A DNA stretch of 64,000 nt from contig JAQMRL010000003.1 of NCBI GenBank assembly GCA_035578175.1, positions 86,778,469-86,842,468 on the forward strand, given 5' to 3'. The position numbers and the translations under genes are program-made. This DNA is from Catonia carolina. Taxonomy: Eukaryota; Arthropoda; Insecta; Hemiptera; Achilidae. This document shows positions 25,801-40,800 of this stretch, in pieces; within the stretch, counting starts at the first letter, position 1; each line of letters begins with the position of its first letter. The notes beneath the pieces are model-generated. The model made no database searches and was not told where the DNA came from. It saw only the letters and a list, made by a program, of their open reading frames with translations.

Positions 25801-28800
25801 CAGACCCTATCTGGGAATCAAACCCAGGCCTCTGCATTGTAGGCTAGTGCGCTACCACTACACTACAGAGGCCAGTAGAGGCTATTAAGTATTATTCTTA
25901 ATTATTTATAATGACTTGTTAAGGCACTTTTTCACTAATTACAAAAGGCACATTTTGGAAATAAAGTATTATTATTATTTATACATTAAAATACTAAAAT
26001 AACTAATAAGAATGGTTATTTCTGCAAAGTAAATAAATTTTAGAAAACTATAAGTAGGCCTACTGTCATTTCTTGACTATTAAACAATTTAATTATTGAC
26101 TATGAAACCCAAATTGAATTGAAATATATCTGATAAATTCTATAAGATAAATTCTACTATTTCATATACTACTATTAATAATTACATAATTTTACATTAC
26201 TATTACATTACATAATTACTATTTCATTCTACTTCATATAATAAATTTAATAATGAATTAGAACTGATTCAAGCTGCAGGATGCATTACAAGGATTTACA
26301 TAAGATAAACCATGAAAAATTACCTTAAGTTTGCGGCCCGCCATCATACAACTTACACATCGTTCATCTATTCCCAAAATTGATGCAACTTGCAATTCAG
26401 TTTCCTCCAATTTCATAAACTATAACAGAAAAAATATACAGTAGTAAGGAAAATTTTATAGAATAGGTACATAATCCAGTATGACTGAAAAGCCACGATT
26501 ACAATAAGTGGTATAACAAATACTTTCCGGCTGACTTTCAAGAGATAATATAGCTTACTTATTTTATACAGCAAAATCTGCTTAATATGATTTTTAAGGA
26601 CAAGTCAATTTAAAAAAAAAGAATATCCCAAAGCCATCAGCATTCAAAACATTGCAGTGAGGGTGATAAATCATTATTTTTTGTATGATTTAAAGTCGTC
26701 TTCATTAAATGACCCTGCTTGCTCAGATTTGATGATAAACAATTCAGTGATGTGTTTTAAGTTAATTGATCCAACCCACTGGAAACAATGAAGTAAGTAA
26801 TTTGCAGCTCTTTTATAATTTTGAGTGCTTTTTCTGTTAAAAACATTCTATTCATTGGCAAATAAAAAAATTCTTTTTGGCCAGACCATGGTGTAGTGGT
26901 CAGCGCAACTGACTACTATGCCGGGGTCCCGGGTTCGATTCCCGGTCAGGTCTGGCATTTTTTTTTTATCTGTAAATCACCACATATCATTACCTACGCA
27001 CAAGCCCAAGGCTTATAAAGGTATCATCACTCAATAAAAAAAAATATATATAGGGTGATTCAAAACTATATGGCAATCTCTTGGGATCTCGTTCTATAGC
27101 TAAAAATAAAATAAAAATTTCGTATAAACATATGCCTGAAAACGCTTAGATAGCGAGTTACGGCTAGCGAAAAATTTCACCTAGAACTCTGTACCCTCAG
27201 TGAAGTAAGGCCGTATAAAAATGTTAAAGGTAGTTACAAAGATACAAATACAAATGTTTCTTATGTCTTTTAATCTGAAAAATTGAATAAAATTGGTTCC
27301 AGAGCTGTAAATGGAATACTTTCAGAGATATCTTACATAAAACACAAGAATTGGTGCAAAGAAATAACACATTTTTGTGTTTGACGTAAGATTACTTCCA
27401 TAAATGGTAAATAAAGATGTATTTTTTCTTAAATAAATTTGTAGAAAATTTAATTCTGAGAACATTCATTACTCAGGAAAAAAATGAATAATAGATATTG
27501 AAATTTTGCTTTATTTAAAATCAAAACAGACGCACATTTTTAACTGCATAAAATATTAACTAATATGTAGGTTGGGAGTAACAGCTGATAATGATCAGCT
27601 GGTACTCCCAACCTGTTAGCTGATCATTATCAGCTGTTACTCCCAACCTAATGTTATGCAGTTAAGAATGTGCGTTTGTTTTGATTTTAAATAAAGCGAA
27701 ATTTCAATATCAATTATTCATTTTTTTCCTGAGTAATTCACATGAATCTTTTCATGTGCTTCACCGAGGGTACACAGTTCTAGGTGAAATTTTTCGCTAG
27801 CCGTAATTCGCTATAATTCTGTTTCTTTTATCACATGATCAGCCAATAATATAGCTGAAGCATTTAACAACAGAAGAGGTAGAAGTGTAAAAAGACACTG
27901 GTCAGAATCTCCTCTGAGAGTAATGAATTTCATTATACAGACCATGTGATGAATGAAGTAACCGAGTCATTTGCAGGGTGGAAAATATGTACTTTCAAAG
28001 GCTCTGGCATGCTGATAAGCATACTTTTCAACTCACCAAGGAAAGCAATTGTAAACCACCTCACTCCTCATATTACTTAGTAAAACTTCTAGAGGTTCAA
28101 ACCAGCCTTTCGGCTGATGACCTAAACAACAATACTAATTTTATATGGTCAACAATGTTGAATCAATCAACAGGGAATGATCCTATTTCAAAATGGTTTT
28201 ACACAACGCCACAAACTGTCACTAATTTGTATATTTCATAACCTTTAATAATCTGATTTAAATTATTTACCGCAAGTACTTTTTAAAAGGCTATGATTGT
28301 TATCTAATACAGAATGAAGCCTTCCTTACCTTTTTAATAAAAATTTGTTGTTCAAGTTTAATCTGTTCGAGCATAGAATAAGGTGTTACTAAATACAACA
28401 GATGCATATGATTCAATAAAACTAATGATTTTTTAGCTGTCTCAAGATCACTGTAGAATGCATTTGCAGTTTCCATATCAAATCCTCCTGTTAAAATGAA
28501 AAGAAGGTAAAACAGATCACTAAAAAAAATTTAGTATACATCAAAATATCTAAAATAATTAAAATTGATTAATGATGATTTGGAGAGAGTAGGATCGTCC
28601 ACTTATGTTATTCTACAAGAGTTATTCGGAAAGTAAGGTCTGAATCATTGTAGCTAATCAAATGTCGCACGAACATTGAAACATGAATGCGCAAAGACTC
28701 CCAGCATGCCTTGCTCATCATATGACGCTATTTGCAGCGGCATTGTTGCAGTGTGTTGTTTATAATATCAATTCAAATGTTTAAAACAATTAATCAGCCC

Positions 28801-31800
28801 ACCAACTGTGAAATGTGGTTACCGATTCGGTTTTTGACAGCCAGGAACATTTCAGCAGTGGAAATTCATCGATAGATAAGTGAAGTGTATGGGCCCAATG
28901 CGATGAACAACAGCACAGTGCATAAGTGAGTGAGAGCTTTCAAGGATAGATGGGAAAATGTCCATGATGAACCGCGATCAAGCCAACCATCAGTGACCAC
29001 AGAAGATTTGGTCAATGCAATGGATGAAAAGATTCAAGAAAACCAGCGATTAACAATTTTAACTTTACCATTGGAATAAGCGGTTTTCACTAGTTCCGCT
29101 ACCTAAAGGAGTTTCTCAGCGGCAAGCGCTTCACCACAGATGATAAGGTGAAAGAAGCAGTTAAAGTCTGGTTATCCTCACAGGTGGCAGACGTTTATGA
29201 CTTAAAGACAAACAAAAGCTTGTAGAACATTATGACAAATTTTTAAACAAATAAGGAAACTATGTAGAAAATTGAGAACATATAAGGAATTAAATTTTTT
29301 TAAATCTGTGATACGTAGTTAATGTTTTATAAGAAATCGGATCTTTCTTTCTGAATAACCTTTGTACTTCTGTCTTATACTCTTCTTACTCTTTCAAACT
29401 TGATGCTCATTTTCTGTTTATTGTCTATTAAAAATACCAATAAATAATAAAATCAAATATCAGAGTTAAATAATCAACTTCCTTAAAATCTTCCAATTAA
29501 AAAGCTATAAACGAAATTATAAATGAAACTGGTTATTAACCCTTCTAAAATGGCTTATTTATTTAGTCTGTATCTACATACTGTACTTCCCAATAAATTT
29601 GGCACATAGGGAAGTTAACATAAAACAACGTACTGTATAATAAGAGCGTCATCTTACTTTTATTGCTTCAGTCATTTGGAAAAAGAATTAAAAGAAAAGA
29701 CAGTACATTGTCCAATGTAATTTCCCTGTATGTCAGATATGTTGGGAAGCACGGTATACATAGCGCGCGGGTAGAATAATTTTTAATCAGCCATTTTTCC
29801 TCAAAAAATCTGAATATAAAGGCCTAATAGTTACAAAAACCACACTGAATTACTAATGTAACAAGCTTTGTTTGGAGAAAAACAGAAAATTTCTATTCAT
29901 TCTTCTTCTGTGTGCCATATATTCATTTTTAGACCTATTAAATTGAAAATTAAACTAACCAATAGGTCTGTTTGTTTCCTAAATAAAAAAGTACTGTTTC
30001 CTACCCGTAATTTATGTTGAGCTGGAAATAAACCGATTTGAAATATAGTCTGACACAAATGGCACTGAAGTGGCCAACTGTAGTAGAATGTTAATGGTGG
30101 AGATAAAATACAACAAAAAGAAACATGTTCTCATCTAAATCGACAGAATTTTAACTGCAATACGATTGCCGCACATACAGAATGCGGATATCCCGACACA
30201 ATTCATTCTTACGCTCACTCGCCAGATCCATCATAAATTTAAGAGTAGTTATGGAAGTACGAGGGTCATTCATAAAGTAAGGTCCGTTTTTGTATAAAAA
30301 ATTAACCACAACAGATTAGATCAAAAACCTTGTTTTATTTATTTCCTGACGTCTTAATCTATTTTTCTACATAGTTTCCATTTTTTTTAAACATTTATCA
30401 TAACGTTCTACAAGCTTTTGAATACCAGTGTTGAACTCTGCCGCCTGCAAATATAATCAGTCATGAACAGCTTCTTTCACCTCGTCATCAGAGTTGAAGC
30501 ACTTACTGCTGAGAAACTTCTACTGTTCTACTCACGTTCGAGAATTCCAATGCTAATGACGAAATTGTGAATCGCCGATTTTCACGAATCTTTTCTTCAA
30601 TGGCTTTGACCAAATCTTCCATGATCACTAATGGTTGGCCAGATCGGGGTTCATCATGGACATTGTCCCTTCCCTCCTTGAAAGCTCTCACCGACTTGCG
30701 CACTTTAATGTCACTCATTGCACTAGGGCCATACACTTCACTTATTCGTCGATTAATATCTACTGCACAAACTTTCCTTGCTGTCCAAAAACGAATCACT
30801 GACCGTATTTCGCAGTCGGCGGGATGATCAATTGTCTTAAACATCTTAAAGATGCACAGTAAACAGCACACAACAAAGATACTACTGCAAATGGTGTTGT
30901 TTTGTACGCAAGGCATGCTGGGAGTCATCGCGCATGCCCATTGCGCTGTTCGCTCGCCGTGTGGCTAGTTACCGCAATTCGGACCTTACTTTACGAATGA
31001 CCCTCGTACTACCTTTAATTTAATATAAAAGGATTCATAGAAATTTTCACTTTTCAAACAACTTAAAAAATAATAATTTTAAACTTAAAATAAATTTTAT
31101 AACATACCTTTCATTGCTGCTTTTCCTACAAAAGTTAAAATTAACGATTCTTCTTGCAATTCATTTTTAACCAAGTTTACAGCTTTTGATGAAATAAGCT
31201 GAGAAATCGATTCACTAACCAATATATTTAATTCGGTGTCTTTTGAACTTTGTAAATGAAGTAGGGTTTCTTTCAGTAAGTCTGTTAACGATTTAACAGT
31301 TGTTGCAACTGATAGGCCAATAGCACTAATAAGGAACGACAATAAACTCTCTTTCATAAAAAGATGACTTTTGCAATAATCCATCGGTGCATGAATTAAC
31401 TCACCAACCTAAAATTTTAAAATGTTACATGTATACAACACCGGTTAGATAACAGCAATATTGTATCTGTACCGTAAGACCCTGATAATTCATCAGTCGT
31501 GATTTCACAGTTTCCTTTTTACTTTCTCTTGCCTATATTAATATACAGGAAGGAAAATATTGTTTTTGTCTTAGGTCCCAATGGAGACAAATTGTCAGGG
31601 TCCTATTGTATTATTAAAATAATATTAATTCTAATTTATGCCTTTTCTTCTGTAATATTACTACAGAAAGTCATTTCAGGCACTTTTCAAGTTTGTTCAT
31701 TAATTACCACAACACAATATAGTACATTTATGTTTATAATACAAAGAACTTTAGATAAACGGGTATCTGCAAATAGTAGGAATTCAGAGAAAAATTTTAG

Positions 31801-34800
31801 TTGCAAAAAATTGAAAGATTGCAAAAAGAAGAGCTGATATACACTCATGGAAGTCAAACATTGGTTGTAAAAAGCAGTAATTAAAAGTAAATCTATTTAT
31901 AAAACATAGGAATGGGAGATCTTAAGACAGAAATGCAAAATGCCTGGAAACTATGGAAATAAAACTATTGGTGTTGCAGTTGTAGCATCACAAGATATGA
32001 CAGACTTAGAAATGTGGTTGTCAGGGTAAGAGTTGGAATTGATGAAAATTTTCAGCATCGTGAAAACTGTGAAGTTGAAAGGATTGAACTAGCATAAATA
32101 CAGGAGGAATATACATGAAAGTAAAGGTAGTTTATTTCCATAACAAATCTACAAGTAAATGAGTAGGTTGAACGCAAGTCTATAGTTCTCATATGACAAG
32201 TTGGAGAGCAGAGGACGCCGCTCCTTCCTCCCACTCTTCTATCTACTTCTCCTGCTCCAACTCTTCCAAGCTAACGCTCATTTTTTGTTTATTGTCTATT
32301 AAAGAAAAATAAAAGAAAAGTCTATTAATAAAAAATAAATAAAAGAAAGAGAATAGACGAGTGGGAAGTGCAGCCAGAGATCGGAGTCAAGAAGACCGGC
32401 ACTACGTGGACAGAGAAGAGGAAGAGAGCCATGAGTGAGAAGATGCAGATATCATGGAGAGCCCGCAGGAAGAACCGTAGAAGCTTCACGTGATCCATAA
32501 GGGTCTACAATGTGTATAATAATAATAATAATCAACAAATGGGAAGTTACACTAGAGCCAAAGGAACCGAAGCCATACATGCCAAAATGGGATGAGGAGC
32601 GAAAAAAGCAACACAGCATAAGAATGAAACTGTATTGGCAAGATAAGAAAAACAAAACAAAGCATTTGCTTAGCGTTCCATTTCAAGGGAGTATTCGCAA
32701 GACCAAAGTGATCTGAAAACCGCAAAAAAGCTTTCTCGGAAACAATGAAGGCCTACTGGACCAATAAGAAAAACAAATGACGAAACTGAGTCATGATGCT
32801 TAACGTCTTCTATCCAAGGAGAATTCGCCAATAATAATAATAATAATAATGAATAAAAGTACAAACCTATATTATACAATAAACTTGTTTAAAATATTCC
32901 GCTTTAGAGACTGTAAATAAAACTGGTTATTAACCCTTCTGCACCAGGAACCACATATTCAAGGTCCAGGTAGTTGCATGCTTTGAGCAGTCGTATTTAT
33001 AAAGCTATCAGGGCGTATGATATCTCAAAATACGCACGCTGAAATGTAGTCAAATTTGATATGAAACGCTATGTATTTACTATTTATAGTGCTTGCTACG
33101 AGGCTGGTGAAGTTTCTGAACATAAGTTTTTGCTTCACCAATCTTTCAGATAGTGTAACTTTGGGAATATTTCATCTTTAGGGTTGGTACTTCTGTAGGC
33201 CTATTGTAATGATGTGCATTATTGACTGAAGAGAGATAGAACATTTATGCAGTTCCTGGGCTGAGACATGCAGATGTTTATGAGAGTGTAAATTTTTCTG
33301 TCTTCGCTGTGACACATGAAAACTTTTCTCCCCCTCCTTTCCACACTATATCCTGTTACTGGTGTATTTGTATAGGTAATAAATTACTTCCTGAAGCAAG
33401 GTCATGCTATTATTTAATAACAGAGCGATACGGCAGTGGGGGAGTTGCCACCTAACTAATTTCTTTACTGGCCTATACCAATTTTTCAGATTTTTAAACT
33501 TTTTTAAAAATTATTATAAATTTCAAACTGCAATTACTCAGCCAAATGTAACCCAAAATACAAATTAAAAAAAACGGTTTTATTCACGAAACTCTCTTCT
33601 CCAAAACACGTTACGTACGATTTTATGCTGAACTGAAATTTTAGCACGTAACAGCCATAAATATGAAATAGTAACCTACCAATTTTCATGCACACAAATA
33701 TTTTGTGACCTCTAGCGACCGTAAAACGTAACTGATTTTCATGTTTTTATATTCACAAAAATGTTACGTATTATATGAAATAGCTGTAATTTTTTCATAA
33801 TTTTTCATCAGTAATGAACTTCACTAAATAGATTTATTCAGGAGCGTGTTTTAACATTTACAGTTTAACAGTAGCACCAAATGCGGACCGATGCAGAAGG
33901 GTTAATGGCTGAAATGAAGTACAACAAAATGAAATATGGACATCTGTTCTCATCTTATTCAGTCGAATTCTAACTATGACTGTTGCACATACAGTATACG
34001 CAACACATATTCCCCATACAACATTCATTCTTAGGCTCACTCGCCAATACCAAAGAAAATCTCAGGAGTTGTTATGACCTATACGGGTTGACTCAAGTGA
34101 TATGAAGGAGGATGCCACACATGAGGTTGGGAGAGGGAAATAAAGGATGAAAGTATATACGTATATACAATAGACTTGGGTTTTAAGTTCCTATTAAATG
34201 AAAGGTTATTTTACTAAAGTACGTTTTTTTAAAACTGGAGTTTTAATAAAAGCCCTGCAAATACAACAATGCAGTCATATTATTATGGCAGTTCTATTAA
34301 ACAACTTTTACACTAATTATCTTATACAATTTATTATAAGGCTCTAGAAAGTTTTCCATACTACAAAGTTTGTCACCACAAATAAAAAGAGTGCACAGAT
34401 ATAACCAGGGCTTTTTTTTTGTTTAGGAATAGGTCCCGTTACGTTAACCAATTGCAATACAAATCAACCTTTAATTTGAAATGCTTACAAACTTTAAATG
34501 TCACCAACTAAAAGTACAGCTGTTGGAGAAATTAAAACAATATAATAAGCAAAAATGACATGATTCTTATATTCATAAAAACAAAAAATTTCCAAAAGCT
34601 GTAGGTATGGTGTACTAATTGTCCATAAAAGGCAGGTGGAGAGTTAAATTATTTTCACTAGATTTGCTAGTTCCAGGATTGCAAAAAATAGTTCTGTTTC
34701 TTATCACATGGTCAGCCAATTAAATGACTGAAGCATTTAAGAACAGAAGAGGTAGAGGTGTGAAAGATCCTAGTCAAAGTTATCTCCTCTGAAAGTAATG

Positions 34801-37800
34801 CATTTCATTATACAGCCAGACCCTGTGGTGAATGAAGTGAAGGTGTCATTTGATGTGTGGAAAGATATGCTTTTCAGAGGGCCAGGCATGCTGATGAGCA
34901 TACTTTTCCATTCGGAAAAGGAAAGCAATGGTAAATCCCCTCACTCCTTCTTTTACTTAGTAAAGCCTCAAAAGGTTCAAACCAGCCTTTCAGCTGATGA
35001 CCTTAACAACAACATGGTGTATCAGTACATACTGTCATAAAACACTGTATAAAACATCAAAAAGATTATTTCTGAATAGTAGATAAACTTTATACAAACT
35101 TTCTGAGTATCAGATGGCTTACAAATTAGAAAGCTTTCGCCAGCACCTCCGCTTAATCCAGCTCGACCTGCCCGACCAACCATCTGCTTGTAACGAGTTA
35201 AATTGATGAATTCTCTACCAACATAAGGTGATCTTAGAATAACCTGCAGCAAAATAAATTTTACTTTACAACTTGATGACACAGACAGATACAGAGTTTA
35301 AACTAATTATTAATTTAATTAAATGACAAAAATAGAGGTATAAGCGAGACCAATCAAAGTTTGCCTCATCTGTAAATAATGAATTTTATTGTACAGCAAA
35401 ATCCTGCTTTAAGCGGGTCATGGGCAGGTGTTACTGCCAGGCTGCTGTCTCACCTAGCGGGTTCTGTTTTGTTATCATTTTAAGTAATCCCAAAGAAACA
35501 CCGCTTGATGGATATCAGTTTGTTGCTATTATATAACCCTCAGAAAGTTTTTCTTTGTAACCGTGCAGTTCGTTTTTGAATTTTCATCATACGATCTTCT
35601 ACCCTTGTATAATATACTCGTTCAGTATTTATAATGGGATTTTAGGGTCCAGTTGAAGCCATGAATTTAGTATCTTTTCAGGTATTGATTGAAAATATCT
35701 TACACTTTTAGATTTGCTTTAAAAGTATATTATTATCAAATTAAAACTATATAAGAAATTACGCGTAAATCGTAAAGGTAAATAGAAAAATTCAAACAAG
35801 TATATTTATTATAACAGGCGAAAATAAACCTAAAAAACATTGAATTGTTTACTTTCACGTTATTAGCAAACATATATCCATGTATAAGTATCGCAAATAA
35901 AATAAATCTGTATAAACATTAGTAACATAAGTTGTAGAGCCTACTTAAAGCAAGCGGAGAACACGCTGCACGATTAATCAGCCTGACAGGAGAGATACCT
36001 CATAATTAATCAGCACTGAATGTGTTTAAGTGGTTTGGCTCACTGATAAGCTGTTTGAGTAACAAACCACTCGCTCCTTGTTCTATATATTAATAATTCT
36101 CAGGATTCAACCAGATATTTAGGTGTTAAACAATTTACTACACAATATAATAAAATTTTATGCCTCAATATTGCTGAATTTTTTATTGAAAACAAAAATA
36201 TACTTTTATGTAAATTTTTAAAACACTAAGTGGTTCAGTGAATGTAGGCTACAAACACATGTACAGAGAGCGTGTGTGGTGTAATGTATATAAGATGTAT
36301 GGGTGTGAGCGTGTGAGCCAAAAAAAGGAATATATCAAATACAGTTAATTAAGAGTGGGGATCTAAGTATACTTGTACATCAAAAGTCTTTATTATAGAG
36401 GTAAGTCTTTATATTACGGAGGTTGGTGGGTCTACAATCCTGCTCATTCCATAACTAGTCTCATCATTTATACCCTTCTTGTCATTCTCGTCCTTCTCTT
36501 ATCTTTGTTATATCTTATTCCCTTCATCATCTCCTCAACCCGGAGGTTGGTGAGTCTACAATCCTACTCATTCCATAGCTAGTCTCTTCATCTCCTTATA
36601 TCCTCTCTCCTCCCTTACTTCATCCATATATTCGTCATTCTTCATTCATTCATATTTGTCATTCTCATCCTTCTCTTATCTTCGTTATATCTGATTCCTT
36701 CACCATCTCCTCAACCCGGAGGTTGGTGAATCTCCAATCCTACTCATTCCATAGCTAGTCTCTTCATCTCCTTATATCCTCTCTCCTCCCTTACTTCATC
36801 CATATATTCGTCTCGGTCTTCCCCACGTGGCATGACCATTTCCCTCAAGAAAGGTGGTGAACCAGGTCAAATGTCAGAACAGATGTCCAATCAACCAAAC
36901 TCTACGGTACAATCTAATTGATCACTCAATCTGTCCACGGAATCTTGAGCATTCTCCACCAACACCACATTTCTTCTAAGTTTTTCCTATCCACATTTCA
37001 TAGACTTCATGTCTCCGAGGTATTAAGTTGTTTTACTCTAAATTAACTTCTAACAAAACCCTTTCTTGTTTTCAGAGAAACACTAGGATAGGTTTGTATT
37101 ATAACAACGCAATTAAACAAGGAAAACTTTATAAACAGATATGTTACTTCAAAGTTCTAATCTAAAGTTTTTAATTCACTTACTACAAATTTTTCATAAA
37201 TACTATTTTTCAGGGCTGATGAGCTCTAAACGTACGCATTGCCCCCAACCCACTTCATAGCTAGCCAATGACTTGCCAGCAACATTGCCAATACTTGATC
37301 TCGTAGCTCTGTTATCTATTTTGTCAGCCATTTTTTTGGTCTTTTAATATCAATTATAACCTATGAACGTACAATCAGCTGAATATATTATAAAGTATTG
37401 CATGTAAACGCTCTTTATAATCGATGTGTTCAGTACGAGATGCAAGACACAAGTGAACTAATGGAACTCTTATACACATACACGCGGAATGTTTGTCATT
37501 GTTTGAAACATTCGTACAATCTTACAATGGTGGCAAACGTTCTGATTGGTCTAAACACGTGGAACAGGAGAGCTCATCAACCGTGAAAATCATAATAAAT
37601 TGAAAAAATCATAATAAATTGAATTTTCACACTTATTTAAAAATCATAGAACTTTACATTGCTAAATAAATTTTGAACTCGTAACATGCTATCTCATAAT
37701 TATTTGTTCACATATTTCATTACATATAAATTCTTAAATTGTCAAAAATTCACAAAACTTGTAATGTAAAAAAAGCTTGAATAAAACTTGCAATGTTCAG

Positions 37801-40800
37801 ACAATCAATTCAAACAACTAAAATTAATTAGTTAATTATGTTGTAACTACTAACCCTTTTTGCCGGCAAATTGACTCCTGCAGCAAGTGTTGACGTACAG
37901 CAAATGCAAAATATAGTTTTCGCACAAAATGCTTCTTCAAGCAATTTTCTTTCAGCTGTTGTTAAACCTGTAAAGTTTAATTTATAAATTAATCTGCAAT
38001 ACTTTTAAAACAATTTTAATATCTGTAGTAGTTAATATACAAAATTTAAGTATTTCTGAAAGAATATTCTTTCAAAATTAATTTTATAAATTGTAAAAAA
38101 CTACGGAGGATCTTTTGTTCAAGACTGAATAATACAAATGTAGATAAGGATAGTGAATTCACTGAGCAGTATTAAAATTATAACATCTAATCATTATCAT
38201 GCAAAGTTAGGAATACTAATATCTTAAAAATACCACTGTTCATCCAAGCAATGAATGAAACACCAATCATATCGTGTTTAGAGAAAACAAAGTTTTTCGT
38301 CTCTGTTCATAAAGTACAAAGACTCAGAATGCATCATCAGAAACACAAGGACCAAATAACCAAACAATTTTTGATCTCCTCTTCACAACATAGGCCATCC
38401 AGCTTGTTCCAGCATTGTAGAGGTCTTCTTAACCCTCCTGGGACTGATAGGTTTTTTTTTTTTTTTTTTTTTTAAATTTACGCCCCAATTGGAGCACTCA
38501 AGTCACTCATGGACATGCGTTCCTTGAGGAGTTAGTTGTGGCACCACACTGTTGTTTTCTTCGTTCCCACATCAATTTCATATTCCTTGACCTGGTGGCT
38601 CTCAATCTCTCTGCTACAGCTGCATTCGGCTGTCTTCTCTCTCTGAAAGGCAGTTGGTTATCCTCTTTTCCTTTAGGATGGTCTTCTCTTCTCGTCTCTG
38701 GATCATTTCTTCATTTATATTCAAGTTCCTCATGTCTGACATGACTTCCTGTATCCATTTGTTTTGGATCTTATTCTTCATTTGGTAGTCAAGTAGCTGT
38801 TTAATGAGTCTTGAGTCAGGCAGTCTGCTAAGGTGGCCAAAGAAAGCGACTCTCCTCTTCCTCATTGTGTCCAATATCGGCTCATTTTCCTTATAAACTA
38901 TATTGTTGGGGACTATCCACCATTTTCCTTGGACTTGATGCTTGAAATTAATGGCTGTTCTTAATATTCTTCTGTCTATCTTTTGAAGTTTGTCCGTAGT
39001 TGATCGAGTGTTCAACTAACTCTTTGAACACTGATTCTGAGATCGCGGCAATGGACTTGGCATTTTTTATCCATCTTTTATCCAAAAATTTTAAAATTTT
39101 ATAAGAAATTAAGAAAACTTCGAGAGATGTTTTAAAAAAGCAAACATGAAACTCCGTTTTATTTTACCCCAGGTTCAGCGAATTTACAGAAAATTTATTG
39201 TAATTTATGCAAAGTCGCACATTTTAGTAAAAATTTAGCAATAAATATTTTTTATTGTTTTTAGTCTGGTATTATAGAAAAATGTCTAGAAAAAAATTTA
39301 ATGTATCAAACGCCCTCGCTTACCACACTATATATAGCCGGCCGCGTTGGCGATGTTGGTAACGTGCTCGCCTCTCATCACGTGGTCTTGGGTTCGAATC
39401 CCACTCGGGCATGGCATTTTTTCATACGTTACAAAAAATTCATTTCATCCTTCACCGTCTGCATTAGCAGCAATTTGCAAAACAGTCAGACGTTAAACCC
39501 AAAAAAAAAAAAAAAAAAAAATTACCACACTATACGACTATTCAACCGTATGTAAGAGTCAAGTGTACATGGATTCTGTGCTAATATGCAGGCCGAAAAA
39601 ATTTCTCTCTTTGAGCTGATTGCATCGACCTATTCGTACAGTTATTTGTATGATATTATGTTATTAGGTATATGAAAGGTTGAAATTTTTTGAATACGTC
39701 CATGTAGAAATATATTATAAAAGATAATATTACAACAATTTAGTTCAATTGTGAAGAATGTCTGAAAAAAGCTATTAAACAAATTTCAGAGTATTTATTC
39801 TCTTTTACCGGTCATATTTAATTCAACCGGTTTTGCTGTTATAGCAAAACCGTTTCTAAGGGTTAAACTTCTTCCCTCAGGCTGTATCCCAGTACCTGTT
39901 TTCGAATTCTATCACTTTTCATTCTTTGAAGATGCTCCATCTATTTATTGTAATATTTTTTTTTTTTTTGTTTAACGTCCGACTGTTCTGCCATTTCTGC
40001 TAATGCAGACAGTGAATGATGAAATGATTTTTTGTAACGTATGAAAATATGCCGGGCCTGAATGGGATTCGAACCCAAGACCGCATGATGAGAGGCAATA
40101 ATAACCAATTCGCTTAAGTACATTTATCATCTACAACTCTTTCCTTATATCACCAATTTTGAATCCTATCTTTCCCAGTACAACCCTTGACACTTCATAG
40201 AAAACACACCTCCACAGCTTCCAATTTCTGTTTCTTTCGCTTGTAAAACCCTAAGTTTTGCTGCCATGAAAAAAAAGTTGGAACGGCCATTACGATGTAA
40301 AAACTCATCAATGTTTATGTTTGTGAGCCCAGTTCTTCAATGTAAATTTGATTGTTCCACATATTCTCTGAATTTTTTATTCAATTATTAAAGCATAGAA
40401 TTTTACCAATAATATTATAAAACTTTAAACATTACACAAGCTAAGAACAGTAAAAGTGTTAATAAATATAAAGATTTTCAGATATTTTTTAACTTTAAGT
40501 AATTTTAATCAATACACTAATACATTATTCTTCTAATTTTTTGTTTTGTTTTGTACAATACTAACAAAAATGTTTGGCTTCTGATCTAAAAGAAAGATTA
40601 CTTGCTAAGTATAACTTACCAGAATTGTGATAAGCCACTCCATAAGGTAAAGTTTTACCAAGTATACTGCACACAGTTCCATTTCCCTCAGATGCCAATG
40701 CTTTATACAAGGCACGTTTCTCTTCCGTCATATACTTCAAAAAATTTCTTTAAAAAAACACATCTGTGGTAAATAAACTTCCAACAAGACACAACCAGAT

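Larger units (their letters stand above)
32250..34062. repeat. Long repeat pair, unit 2 (composite)
   Basis: Homologous at its ends and middle to 29,386-30,235. It has been enlarged by a retroposon tail at about 32,340-32,860 and by a piggyBac-like insertion at 32,934-33,901. Confidence 0.55.

Noticed and set aside
25805..25876. Functional tRNA gene on the minus strand
   Set aside because: Good B box but imperfect cloverleaf, and it continues into a SINE body with a terminal A-run.
26881..26960. Functional tRNA gene
   Set aside because: A and B boxes and outer pairing are present, but the acceptor and D stems are not canonical and a SINE body plus A-tail follows.
31499..31837. 112-codon protein-coding gene (+)
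   Set aside because: It begins inside a family J fragment and shows no family motif; hydrophobic, A/T-driven composition. Probably chance.
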